Of a stretch of DNA of 32,867 bases, positions 1 to 7,509 are shown one piece after another. Both the position numbers and the translations under genes were made by a program. Position 1 is the first letter of the stretch, and each line of letters starts with the position of its first letter. The notes below the pieces were generated by a model. It did no database searches. It worked only from the letters and a program-made list of their open reading frames with translations, and was not told the origin of the DNA. Where the stretch lies: positions 1 through 32,867 of the forward strand of contig SOKL01000140.1 in NCBI GenBank assembly GCA_004376265.1, in the 5' to 3' direction. The stretch is from Candidatus Thorarchaeota archaeon. GTDB lineage: Archaea > Asgardarchaeota > Thorarchaeia > Thorarchaeales > Thorarchaeaceae.

Positions 1-529
1 CTACTCCATCAAGAACTATCCTCGAACCCGGACGGATAATCATAATATCCCCCATTTGTACAGCTGTTGTAGGAATATATGCCTCTGCACCTTTCATCCG
101 AATTGTTACTGAAGGTGGCTCTAACTCAATTAGACTCTGTATCTCTTTCCGTACTTGATTTTCAGCTCTTTCTTCAAGTAGCATGGATATGTAGAACAGG
201 AACATTACTGCAGCGCCCTCAGCAGGGGCACCAATGATCATAGCTCCAATTGAAGCTGAACTCATGAGAAAGTGCATGTCAAGTCTCAGTTTGAGGAGAC
301 CTCTCATACCTTGAGGAATGATGAACTGTCCTGCTGACAACATTGAAACAATGAAAACAGTGTAGACCCAGAAGACGTCCATAGAAAACAGTTCCAAGAT
401 AATACCCAGGACAAGTGTTGAAACCGAGAGTACCGCCATGCCATACTTGTACCTCAAAGATTTCTGGTTTTCTGAGCCCGTTAATGACGCGCAAGTTGCA
501 CATGATGTGGATTCATTTTCCTGTGACAT
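1..529 (-). CDS. Heavy-metal P1B-type ATPase, N-terminal part (cut by window edge)
   Basis: Membrane pump of the CadA/ZntA heavy-metal P-type ATPase family, expected to export a divalent or soft metal. About 176 residues are visible. They comprise a short N-terminus with a CATC motif (residues 10-13), membrane helices from about residue 31, the family signature RLDMHFLM followed by an EGAAVMFLFYISMLLEERA stretch, and the start of the actuator domain with GDIMIIRPGSRIVLDGV. The phosphorylation (DKTG) and ATP-binding regions lie outside the window. A full ferredoxin-like metal-binding (HMA) domain is absent and only the CxxC remains. The start at 529 lies inside the end of the arsR gene and has AGAGGG 9 nt upstream. 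An ATG at 535 is an alternative. Co-transcription with the repressor is inferred from the overlap. Confidence 0.87.
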   Translation of the reverse strand, partial: MSQENESTSCATCASLTGSENQKSLRYKYGMAVLSVSTLVLGIILELFSMDVFWVYTVFIVSMLSAGQFIIPQGMRGLLKLRLDMHFLMSSASIGAMIIGAPAEGAAVMFLFYISMLLEERAENQVRKEIQSLIELEPPSVTIRMKGAEAYIPTTAVQMGDIMIIRPGSRIVLDGV

Positions 530-821
530 GGTCATGTGCCCTCTGCAAAATATCGATAATACAATTATCTTCTATGCTATAGAAGACTTGTTTTCCGTCT
601 TTTCTGGGTTTTACAAATCCATGAATTTTCAGTGTACTTAGATGGTGACTTACAAGACTTATCTCCATCCCAAGGAGATTAGCAATGCTGCTCACTGAGA
701 GGCTCTTTCGCTTGCTCAATATGGATAGAATTCGTACTCTAGATGGATCAGAAAGCAACTTGAAGATACTAATCATATCTTCCATTTCACTCTCTTTGAA
801 TTCTGTCACCCCTGCTTTCAT
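513..821 (-). CDS. ArsR/SmtB-family metal-responsive repressor
   Basis: Winged-helix repressor of about 102 residues, normal for ArsR/SmtB proteins. It has the family core LLSDPSRVRILSIL, a recognition helix around ISLVSHHLSTLK and a beta-hairpin wing FVKPRKDGKQVFYS. The C-terminal helix reads EDNCIIDILQRAHDH. Aligned by eye to the CzrA alpha-5 zinc site (Asp, His, His, His), it keeps Asp and the third ligand His but has Cys in place of the second ligand and Gly in place of the fourth. That suggests a different metal preference. The reading frame stays open upstream to 917, but the TATA-like box and palindrome there look like a promoter/operator, so the ATG at 821 is preferred. The gene overlaps the metal ATPase it presumably controls. 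Confidence 0.85.
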   Translation of the reverse strand: MKAGVTEFKESEMEDMISIFKLLSDPSRVRILSILSKRKSLSVSSIANLLGMEISLVSHHLSTLKIHGFVKPRKDGKQVFYSIEDNCIIDILQRAHDHVTGK

Positions 822-850
822 TATTGCTGCAGTCAACAAAACACACTCAC

Positions 851-890
851 TTGAACAATTGTTCAAACGTTCAAATATCAGCACATAAAG
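851..890 (-). promoter_or_regulatory. arsR promoter and ArsR-type operator
   Basis: A perfect 16-bp palindrome TTGAACAATTGTTCAA sits at 851-866, followed by a further half-site GTTCAA at 868-873. This matches the TGAAC-n6-GTTCA shape of SmtB/CadC/CzrA operators. On the minus strand a BRE/TATA-like GAAACCTTTATGTG lies at about 882-895. It would place the transcription start around 860, inside the palindrome, so a bound repressor would block initiation of arsR and the ATPase. The promoter reading is inference; the palindrome is seen directly. Confidence 0.7.
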
Positions 891-921
891 GTTTCCATAT
901 CGGAATCTGACGGACAATTCT

Positions 922-2793
922 GTGTATGTTTTAGTGATTTACACAAGCAAGCTATATGAGGGTAATATTGATGCAAATTCTAGTATAAGTGCGACAGATT
1001 CGCCTCAGGGCGGGACAGACTTGCAGGACCAGCATAAGAACAATACGACCAGCCTCGAAAGTGAGTATTTCGGGATGGTCATGATGGCCAATGATGGAAT
1101 TGTGATTCTACAGGATGAAAGAATCGTCATGGCAAATCCTGCACTTCTTGAAATGTTAGATTATGACATTAAGAGTCTTTACGGACGTCCAATTACAGAT
1201 TTACTTGAACCAGCTACTGCTCATCAATTCACTGAGATCCAAGAAAGCTTTGACTGGGGACAAGTTGGAAGACCTCCTTTTAGAGCACGCTTTGTGAAGA
1301 AAGGAGGCGACATCGTTCATGTGGAGATTAGTACGTCCGATTTTGCATTCTCAAATAGACCTGCAATCATGGGAATTGTTAGGAATGTTTCAAGAAATGT
1401 GGAATTGGAAGCCGCTATCGATGCCTCAGAAAGTCGATACCGCGCTCTGTTTGATTCTTCTCCAATGGCATACTTTTCTCTAAGCCTAATGGGTAACATT
1501 CAGCATGTAAACCAAGCTGCTTCAAATTTACTTGGATATGATGAAAAAGATCTTCTACGTAGAAATCTGGCTTCATTTCTCCCAAATGGAGACTCAAAAG
1601 AAATCGTTGGACAAATGATTTCAGAGGCAGCAAATGGGAAGAGTGTAGCAGATTTCGAAATGCAAATGAAGACAAAAGATGGCCGATTATCGTGGGTCAG
1701 CGTTACTGCCAATCTTCTTGAATATCCCAATCAGTCATCAACAATTGCTCTGATTGCTTTGGATATTGACCGGCGAAAGAATGCAGAAGGCAGAGAAAAG
1801 ATTGAACGAGATAGAGCTAACCTTTACCTAGAGGTGATGACGCATGATCTTAACAATGTCAATCAGAGCCTCTTGTTCTCCACCGGACTATTAGAGGTTT
1901 CAGACGATATCCCTGATCAATATGGTCCAATATTACGAGAATCAAGCTGGAATGTTCGTCGAGCTGCACGAATGGTCGCAAATCTCAGAGCTCTATTTAG
2001 ACTAGCAAATGATCCCCCAACAAGAGAGAAAGTTGACCTCTATGATTATTTTCAATCCGCTTTATTGACAGTCAAACGAGATTTCCCATGGAAGACACTC
2101 AAGCTAACTACCAATATCGAAAAGGGTATGTTTGAAGTAGCAGGACACCAATACCTTGAGCAAGTGTGCTTCAACATCCTTCACAATGCTATGAGCTTTG
2201 ACGAGAGTGATATTGTGATACTTGAAGTCAATGCTGAAGTTGTGGAAGCTGTCAAAATGGTTCGGATTGAATTCCGTGATCGAGGCCCTGGAGTACCCGA
2301 TAGCGCAAAGGAATTCATCTTTCGAAGAACTGGCAGTCCTGACGATCAAATCGTTGGTCGTGGACTTGGTCTTACTCTTGTTGATAGAATTCTGAAAAAC
2401 GTCGGTGGCAAGATTAAGGTTGAGGACTGCGTGAAAGGAGATCCTGCCCAAGGAGCAAATTTCATTCTATTATTGCCATTATGGGTTGAAACTCCAGAAT
2501 TGCATTGTGGACAAAAGACATGCATTACATTTTACAAATCAAATCATTGTGTTTTCTGTGATCCTGCAATGGAAGTTCTAACTGCAGTACTTGATTCAAT
2601 GGGAGTTCCTCAGAGTATGATTGAATCAATCAATGTTGATGACCCCACTGTTGATATCAAAGAGGATGAATTTCCAATGTTGCCCTTCATTAAAATCTGT
2701 AAAACTGAACTTACTGGTTTCATTTCCGAATCCTCAATTCGAGGTGCTGTCATGAACCTTATGATGGAACAATGCTACCCTGAATTTGCATGA
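922..2793 (+). CDS. PAS-PAS histidine kinase with C-terminal thioredoxin-like domain
   Basis: Cytoplasmic sensor histidine kinase of up to 623 residues with no membrane segment. It has PAS domain 1 (about 48-160), PAS domain 2 (about 168-285) and a dimerisation/phosphoacceptor helix with HDLNN (His308). The HATPase domain shows an N-box around Asn422, DRGPGVP at 453-459 and GRGLGLTL at 479-486. Residues about 534-613 then form a thioredoxin/glutaredoxin-like fold with CVFC at 543-546 and a likely cis-proline in MLPFI (Pro588). Such a C-terminal addition is not usual for histidine kinases and suggests redox input or output through the CxxC. No response regulator is adjacent. The start is uncertain: GTG 922 gives the longest frame, but TTG 1021 still keeps PAS 1 whole and would suit a TATA-like CTATAT near 952. 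Confidence 0.88.
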   Translation: MYVLVIYTSKLYEGNIDANSSISATDSPQGGTDLQDQHKNNTTSLESEYFGMVMMANDGIVILQDERIVMANPALLEMLDYDIKSLYGRPITDLLEPATAHQFTEIQESFDWGQVGRPPFRARFVKKGGDIVHVEISTSDFAFSNRPAIMGIVRNVSRNVELEAAIDASESRYRALFDSSPMAYFSLSLMGNIQHVNQAASNLLGYDEKDLLRRNLASFLPNGDSKEIVGQMISEAANGKSVADFEMQMKTKDGRLSWVSVTANLLEYPNQSSTIALIALDIDRRKNAEGREKIERDRANLYLEVMTHDLNNVNQSLLFSTGLLEVSDDIPDQYGPILRESSWNVRRAARMVANLRALFRLANDPPTREKVDLYDYFQSALLTVKRDFPWKTLKLTTNIEKGMFEVAGHQYLEQVCFNILHNAMSFDESDIVILEVNAEVVEAVKMVRIEFRDRGPGVPDSAKEFIFRRTGSPDDQIVGRGLGLTLVDRILKNVGGKIKVEDCVKGDPAQGANFILLLPLWVETPELHCGQKTCITFYKSNHCVFCDPAMEVLTAVLDSMGVPQSMIESINVDDPTVDIKEDEFPMLPFIKICKTELTGFISESSIRGAVMNLMMEQCYPEFA

Positions 2794-2931
2794 AGTCTAT
2801 CAGACTGAAACAGAAGAGAGTTTAGGGTCGACCCCTTAGCTACATAATCTTCGAAGATCATAACCTGAGTCCAATGTAATGAAACTGCCCCAGACACCTT
2901 AATATGGAACTATGAACAACGAACCTTTGAG

Positions 2932-3333
2932 GTGCTCTTACTGAGTATTATTGATCATATTACGACACTACTTGATGATGTGGAAATCAAGTACACACGC
3001 GAAGACAATGTCCTCATGACTCGGTGGAAAACAGACCACTTCGAGGATCTTAAGATTAAGATAATGGCAAACAATGATGAATCTTGGGCTTATATCATCG
3101 CTCCATTCACCAACTTCTATGAAGTTGAGGAAAGTAAAAGGATGAAGCTCGCTTATGATATGCTTAAGGAATCCTATAAGGTAAATGGAGTCAAGTTTGC
3201 TATTGATGATGATGACGACATGATTGTATTAGCCGAGACCAATGATACTGACCTTACCAGTGATGAAATACAAACTCTGGTAGGTCATGTCGTGCACGCT
3301 TGCGATACTTTGTGGGAAATTTTTCCTTCATAG
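2932..3333 (+). CDS. YbjN-domain-like small protein
   Basis: Acidic soluble protein of 133 residues resembling the YbjN / type III secretion chaperone-like fold. It has an N-terminal helix, two or three strands (ESWAYIIAPF), a central helix rich in Lys and Glu (ESKRMKLAYDMLKES), then VKFAIDDDDDMIVLAE and a final helix ending HVVHACDTLWEIF. The molecular role of this family is not established; it is thought to bind other proteins. The start is GTG at 2932, with TTAATATG centred near 2902 on the same strand, a distance that fits a leaderless or nearly leaderless mRNA. The family call rests on overall pattern only. Confidence 0.6.
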   Translation: MLLLSIIDHITTLLDDVEIKYTREDNVLMTRWKTDHFEDLKIKIMANNDESWAYIIAPFTNFYEVEESKRMKLAYDMLKESYKVNGVKFAIDDDDDMIVLAETNDTDLTSDEIQTLVGHVVHACDTLWEIFPS

Positions 3334-3435
3334 AATTTATGTTTCGCTTAAAAGACAAAGAGCTAACAAGCATCATGTATCTTTCCAATTCAGTGATTTG
3401 ATTTCGACATCTTCATAAGTCGTTGGACTAGGCTG

Positions 3436-3984
3436 GTGGAACTCATGACTAAGAAAGGCCCTGAAGTGATTCCCTCTGAAAATAGAGAACGGCTAGTGAA
3501 CATCTTCTATCCAAAACGTGCTACATCTATTTTCTACTATGTCTTTGGAGTAGTCGTATTCATAATAGGGTTGGGTTTCAATGTCACGTCAGCTGCTGGA
3601 TTTATCATTCACGACCTTTTCGCTTGGACCCTTGGGATTGCCTCAATGATTTTTGGAATTCTTATGGTAGCTTGGGCTGAAAGTAGACGTTGGTTTACAC
3701 TCTATATAATCACGACATGGAATGTCAGAGTTAGAAAAGGGATTTTCTCTCGAGAAACTGTTAGAATCTTCTATGATGAGATAACTGATGTCCATTGTTC
3801 CGGTCCCGCTGACGAACGACGTGTAGGAATGGGTGATGTAGAAATATTTACGAGTGCTGATGAAGGAACTCCCTCCCTACTTTTCGATGGAGTCAATAAC
3901 CCTGATGGGATCAAAGAGATTATTCTTAGATTTATGGGAACCATTCCAGACCCGGTACATTGGGCACATCTCGATAGAGCTTGA
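3436..3984 (+). CDS. Membrane-anchored bacterial-PH-domain (bPH2/DUF304-type) protein
   Basis: Protein of 182 residues with two adjacent membrane helices (about 32-54 and 62-82) followed by a PH-like beta domain. The TLYIITTWNVRVRKGIFSRET stretch and the later ITDVHCS, GDVEIFTSADEG and GVNNPDGIKEIILRF segments are typical of the bPH2 (YdbS/YdbT) family. The PH-like part would lie on the cytoplasmic face. The function of these proteins in archaea is unknown. GTG 3436 opens the frame and ATG 3445 is an equally plausible start. A TATA-like TTCATAAG at about 3411-3418 lies 25-30 nt upstream, so the message may be leaderless. Confidence 0.75.
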   Translation: MELMTKKGPEVIPSENRERLVNIFYPKRATSIFYYVFGVVVFIIGLGFNVTSAAGFIIHDLFAWTLGIASMIFGILMVAWAESRRWFTLYIITTWNVRVRKGIFSRETVRIFYDEITDVHCSGPADERRVGMGDVEIFTSADEGTPSLLFDGVNNPDGIKEIILRFMGTIPDPVHWAHLDRA

Positions 3985-4124
3985 AGAAAGTTGAGTTTGT
4001 TGAGAGGATATAAAGCGAAATCTTTGGTGTTTTGCTGCTGTGAGTAATCCATAGAAGCCCACAAAAGCTATCAACACAAAAGAAATCAAGGTTCGATACA
4101 GAAGAAAAGTAGAGTGGTACGAAG

Positions 4125-4856
4125 GTGACAAGGTTCTCTATTAGGTACGTTGCATCAGATGGTGAGAAGTATCAGGTTGAGAAAGATGACTATTACACTG
4201 AGATTGATCTTTCAGACTCTCGTATTAAATCAATAAGCCTTGAACCATTGGGCCAATGTTCAAACCTTAAAGAGCTGAATCTTGATGCTAATCTTTTATC
4301 TGCGATTGACCTCTCTCCATTATCTAATTGTTCCAAAATAGAAATGCTCAGCATAACCTCTAACGAACTTACCGAAATTGATCTTGAACCATTATCCGAA
4401 TGCTACTCGCTTCAAGCTCTTGAGCTCAGTGATAATACGTTGTTCGAGATAGATCTTGAACCACTTAGAAAATGTACATCACTCAAGTGGTTGTATATTG
4501 CTAATAACCAACTTAGAGAGATTGATCTCTCCCCATTGGAGAATAACACAAATCTGCAATATCTTGTACTTTCTGGAAATCTTCTACGCAAGATCGACTT
4601 ATCGCCATTACACAAATCTGAAGATTTCAGGTATATTCACCTGGATGAGAACGCGTTTGAAAGCATCGACATATCCAGTCTATTTCAATTTGAGAACTTG
4701 GAATCTTTAGTGATTGATGCTAAAACAGTTCTCGTAGCTAATCATAAACTGAAACACCTTCATTACTTCCCAGATCCAATCAACGAGAAACTGAGTGAAA
4801 TAGAATGGTCACACGATGTACAAGAGCAAGGAATTGAAAAAGAGCGAATCACATAA
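4125..4856 (+). CDS. Leucine-rich-repeat protein, seven 24-residue repeats
   Basis: Soluble protein of 243 residues with no signal peptide. After about 27 residues it consists of seven head-to-tail repeats of exactly 24 residues (roughly 28-195) of the form LxLxxNxLxxIDLSPLxxCxxLxx, ending in a cap containing LVID and a charged tail. The invariant IDLxPL and the Cys at repeat position 19 in the first four repeats are clear. In the last three repeats that Cys is lost (Asn, Ser, Phe). LRR arcs usually bind proteins, but no partner can be named. GTG at 4125 is the first in-frame start; a TATA-like GGATATAAAG lies near 4002-4011. The next gene is a longer paralogue 51 nt downstream, probably co-transcribed. 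Confidence 0.85.
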   Translation: MTRFSIRYVASDGEKYQVEKDDYYTEIDLSDSRIKSISLEPLGQCSNLKELNLDANLLSAIDLSPLSNCSKIEMLSITSNELTEIDLEPLSECYSLQALELSDNTLFEIDLEPLRKCTSLKWLYIANNQLREIDLSPLENNTNLQYLVLSGNLLRKIDLSPLHKSEDFRYIHLDENAFESIDISSLFQFENLESLVIDAKTVLVANHKLKHLHYFPDPINEKLSEIEWSHDVQEQGIEKERIT

Positions 4857-4907
4857 TACTCGACGATTTATGATGAGTGTTTTACTGAAACATGTTCGGA
4901 AGAGACA

Positions 4908-5759
4908 ATGAGGATTCAACCTATGTCTGAAATTCACATCAATTTCACAATCGAAAATGGAGTGGAACTTTACTTTCAGACTAGTAATGATGCCACAGAA
5001 GTGGATCTCTCAGGAAGAAGTATTGTAGAAATTGACCTATCCCCTCTCACTGAATGTACGAACCTCCGAAACCTCAATCTCTCTGCTAATTTTATTCGAA
5101 GTGTCAACCTTGAGTCGCTCGGTATGTGCACTAAACTTGAGAAGCTCTCCCTAGGCTCAAATCTCTTATCTTCAATCGACTTGTCACCTCTAGCTACATG
5201 CACAAATTTGGACACCCTTTCGCTAGAGATAAACAAGCTACAAAGAATCGATTTGTCAGGATTACAGAATTGCTCACGGTTGCAAGAAATCAATTTACAC
5301 TCTAACGATTTTCAGAACATTGATGTATCACCTCTGGGTAAGTGCTCGGCTCTCAGGTTTGTCAGACTTGATGATAATCAACTGTATGACATAGATCTAG
5401 AACCATTCTCCAATTGCTCCAGGCTCCAAGAATTGTTCCTAGAGAATAATCAGTTTGAAGAATTAGACTTGTCACCTCTCGGTAACTGCATTTTCTTGGA
5501 GGGTTTATGGTTACGGTCCACGCAGATACTTGAGATTGAATTGCATCCACTAATGGAGTGCAAGAACCTTCTTTGGTTGGACGTGAGTGAGAATCAAATG
5601 AAGACCGTGGATGTTTCACCATTATTCTATTGTTCCGATTTCGAAAAATTCCTGATAGACGAAACAGTTCCAATGAAGGCACATGTTGAATTGACTGATG
5701 AAGATTGGCCAATGGCTTTTGATTCAATAAAAGAACGAATTTTCTGGGTAAAGCAATAG
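4908..5759 (+). CDS. Leucine-rich-repeat protein, nine 24-residue repeats
   Basis: Soluble protein of 283 residues, a paralogue of the gene just upstream. Nine uninterrupted repeats of 24 residues run from about residue 30 to 245 (first unit VDLSGRSIVEIDLSPLTEC). All but the first two-residue positions follow LxLxxNxLxxIDLSPLxxCxxLxx. Cys occupies position 19 in every unit, so the folded protein would carry a continuous ladder of cysteines along the solenoid. A cap with FLID follows, matching LVID in the neighbour. The N-terminal segment (IHINFTIENGVELYF) also matches the neighbour's. ATG 4908 is preceded by a weak GGAAGAG. Repeat number, but not repeat length, differs between the two, consistent with unequal expansion after duplication. 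Confidence 0.86.
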   Translation: MRIQPMSEIHINFTIENGVELYFQTSNDATEVDLSGRSIVEIDLSPLTECTNLRNLNLSANFIRSVNLESLGMCTKLEKLSLGSNLLSSIDLSPLATCTNLDTLSLEINKLQRIDLSGLQNCSRLQEINLHSNDFQNIDVSPLGKCSALRFVRLDDNQLYDIDLEPFSNCSRLQELFLENNQFEELDLSPLGNCIFLEGLWLRSTQILEIELHPLMECKNLLWLDVSENQMKTVDVSPLFYCSDFEKFLIDETVPMKAHVELTDEDWPMAFDSIKERIFWVKQ

Positions 5760-5791
5760 CTCTTCTTTGTCATACGCCGATGACACCGGAG

Positions 5792-5819
5792 CATATATTC
5801 ACACAGAATTTAATAAAGT
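5792..5819 (+). promoter_or_regulatory. TATA-like elements before secreted-protein gene
   Basis: GCATATATTC (5792-5801) and TTTAATAAAG (5810-5819) are A/T boxes in the 79-nt gap after the LRR genes. The second lies about 24 nt before ATG 5839, the usual archaeal TATA-to-start spacing for leaderless transcripts. Assignment is by position and composition only. Confidence 0.45.
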
Positions 5820-5838
5820 AAAAGGGTAGTATCTACAA

Positions 5839-6546
5839 ATGAAGAAATCTAAACCATTCTTTTCTGCGTTGTTAGCAGCTCTCATTATTATTGGCCTCAC
5901 AAATACAGTATCAGCGGTGGTCTGGGGTGTTAATGATGGAGATGAATTGAAGTATGTAGCAACTAAATATACCGATAATCAATTTATCATTGACCAAACA
6001 CTCACAATGGACGTAATATTTGATGTAACGTATGTAGGTGAATGGATTAATGCAACTATGAGTGAGGATGGTGGTACCGCATTTGATGTATTCTTAAACA
6101 CTCAAAGCTTGGACGATACCTATGGAATAAATATACGATCTTCAAATGGAATAAACATTCGATATATTGCTGACGATCAAAGGGTTCAATCTCAAATGAC
6201 TCAAATAACTAATGCTTTCGAAGGAGTATTGGACAATTTTGTTATATCCAGGGTTGGAAATAATCTCATAATATCAGCACATGGAAGTAGCACAGGAACC
6301 AGTTGGACTTATGACGCTACAATTAATTATACCAGTGCTTATGTGCTGAGTAGTATGTCCGAAGATCACTTTGCAACAGATGGAGAAAATGATGCGGTAC
6401 AAAATGTGTTATGGACTAATGCATACCATCACTCATCATCCACGACTCCACCACCTACTCCAGGATCAGAACTTCTTACCCCGTTATTAATTGGAGGAAG
6501 CGCTGTGGTTATAGTCGGGGTAGTAATAATCATAAGAAGAAGATGA
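5839..6546 (+). CDS. Secreted, C-terminally membrane-anchored protein (WGV..D family)
   Basis: Cell-surface protein of 235 residues. It has an N-terminal signal peptide (KK start, hydrophobic 9-20, cleavage probably after VSA near 26), a beta-rich ectodomain beginning VVWGVNDGDELKYV, a Ser/Thr/Pro-rich stalk (about 200-210) and a C-terminal membrane helix ending in IIIRRR. It would be exposed outside the cell with the Arg tail inside. The WGV..D opening recurs in the broken gene at 23820-24509, so both appear to belong to one surface-protein family. No enzymatic motif was seen. Function unknown. Confidence 0.8.
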   Translation: MKKSKPFFSALLAALIIIGLTNTVSAVVWGVNDGDELKYVATKYTDNQFIIDQTLTMDVIFDVTYVGEWINATMSEDGGTAFDVFLNTQSLDDTYGINIRSSNGINIRYIADDQRVQSQMTQITNAFEGVLDNFVISRVGNNLIISAHGSSTGTSWTYDATINYTSAYVLSSMSEDHFATDGENDAVQNVLWTNAYHHSSSTTPPPTPGSELLTPLLIGGSAVVIVGVVIIIRRR

Positions 6547-6642
6547 AACTTTCTCTAAACATTCTATGCTCTTGCACTTCATCCACTTTGGAGCTTTAGG
6601 AATTAGTTTAGTTTCATGGTACAGTGTAGAGCGATAACCGTT

Positions 6643-6686
6643 GTATCACCCCGGTGACACTAGCTCTAATCTTACGCAACTGTAAG
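6643..6686. promoter_or_regulatory. Two inverted repeats before winged-helix gene
   Basis: TCACC-cc-GGTGA (6646-6657, with flanking GT/AC at one mismatch) and CTTAC-n6-GTAAG (6671-6686) lie directly upstream of the start at 6695. Neither is followed by a T-run, so they look more like protein-binding sites than terminators. Autoregulation by the winged-helix product is a possibility only. Confidence 0.35.
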
Positions 6687-6694
6687 TTGAACAC

Positions 6695-7366
6695 GTGGAA
6701 TACATGACAACCACTGATGATAATGCAGCACGAATGACTCTCCGAATTGCTGGAGTGTTTCAAGAAATTCGTGATATTTGGACTAAGAGAATAGATGCAT
6801 ACTACACTCAGATAGGATCTCTCATTGAAGGTCAACAGCTGGAAACTGAAGATTTTCTTGGTATCATTAGAGAATCACGATTGGCATCCCGTGAGGCGTT
6901 AGATGGCCTTGGTAATGATTTGAGTGCTGAGCTGGTACATACATCCAATGGTGTTGTTGCTCGTTACGAGGCGATGAGGTCATCACTCGTTGAAGAGATT
7001 GTGGACCTAAGAAACGAGATTGGTAGCTTAACTTCTGGAGATGAAAATGCTTTACGGCGTGAAAACATTGCATTGAAAGATGCCGTATTCTCGGTTCCAG
7101 AGTTCAAACTTTTACAGGTCATTCAGAAATACAGGCGTGTTACATACGACCAATTGTGTGATGAAACGAACCAGAAGAAATCTCCAGTTCGTAAGCTTGT
7201 CAAGGAACTGATGAAGAGAGGATACATTCACATAGACAAGAAATCGCGACCGCATGCTATAGTCTATCTCACTGCTCCGTGGACTCGGAATACGTCAAAC
7301 GATCCGGAGATTCTTGAGCCGCATACGTCTTCACCATACCTACCAGCTCAAGTTGAACATCAGTAG
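6695..7366 (+). CDS. Coiled-coil plus winged-helix DNA-binding protein
   Basis: Protein of 223 residues with no membrane segment. Residues about 10-135 are helical and charged, with heptad-like spacing (SSLVEEIVDLRNEIGSL, ENALRRENIALKDAVF), indicating a coiled-coil dimer. Residues about 140-195 form a winged helix: FKLLQVIQKYRRVTYDQLCDE, recognition helix region SPVRKLVKELMKRGYI, wing HIDKKSRPHAIVYL. The tail is Pro/Thr-rich. It is probably a transcriptional regulator, but the target is unknown. GTG 6695 opens the frame and ATG 6704 is an alternative. Palindromes just upstream (6643-6686) could be its own operator. Confidence 0.7.
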   Translation: MEYMTTTDDNAARMTLRIAGVFQEIRDIWTKRIDAYYTQIGSLIEGQQLETEDFLGIIRESRLASREALDGLGNDLSAELVHTSNGVVARYEAMRSSLVEEIVDLRNEIGSLTSGDENALRRENIALKDAVFSVPEFKLLQVIQKYRRVTYDQLCDETNQKKSPVRKLVKELMKRGYIHIDKKSRPHAIVYLTAPWTRNTSNDPEILEPHTSSPYLPAQVEHQ

Positions 7367-7509
7367 CTCCCAATTTTCTTACCAATCTTTGCATAGTCAA
7401 ACCTTTTTATGAAAATTCACTATGGTGAAGAATATTGCCCATAGATGTAGTGTTATAACGGAAACTTGGAACAATAACTAACATCCCGATTCTTTAGAGG
7501 ACATCACAC

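Noticed and set aside
822-917. N-terminal extension of the ArsR frame up to 917
   Set aside because: The extra 32 codons cover a TATA-like box and a perfect operator-like palindrome, and the extended protein would be longer than the family norm. The start at 821 fits better.
2825-2858. Perfect palindromes GGGTCGACCC and ATCTTCGAAGAT after the kinase gene
   Set aside because: Short, not followed by a T-run and not near a start codon, so neither terminator nor operator can be supported.
4200-5640. Regular 72-nt spacing resembling a DNA repeat array or CRISPR
   Set aside because: The period is that of the encoded 24-residue LRR unit. DNA copies are diverged and there are no identical short repeats with unique spacers.
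7420-7444. CTATGG/CCATAG hairpin upstream of the TlpA-like gene as a riboswitch
   Set aside because: A single 6-bp stem without conserved riboswitch elements. Not supportable.
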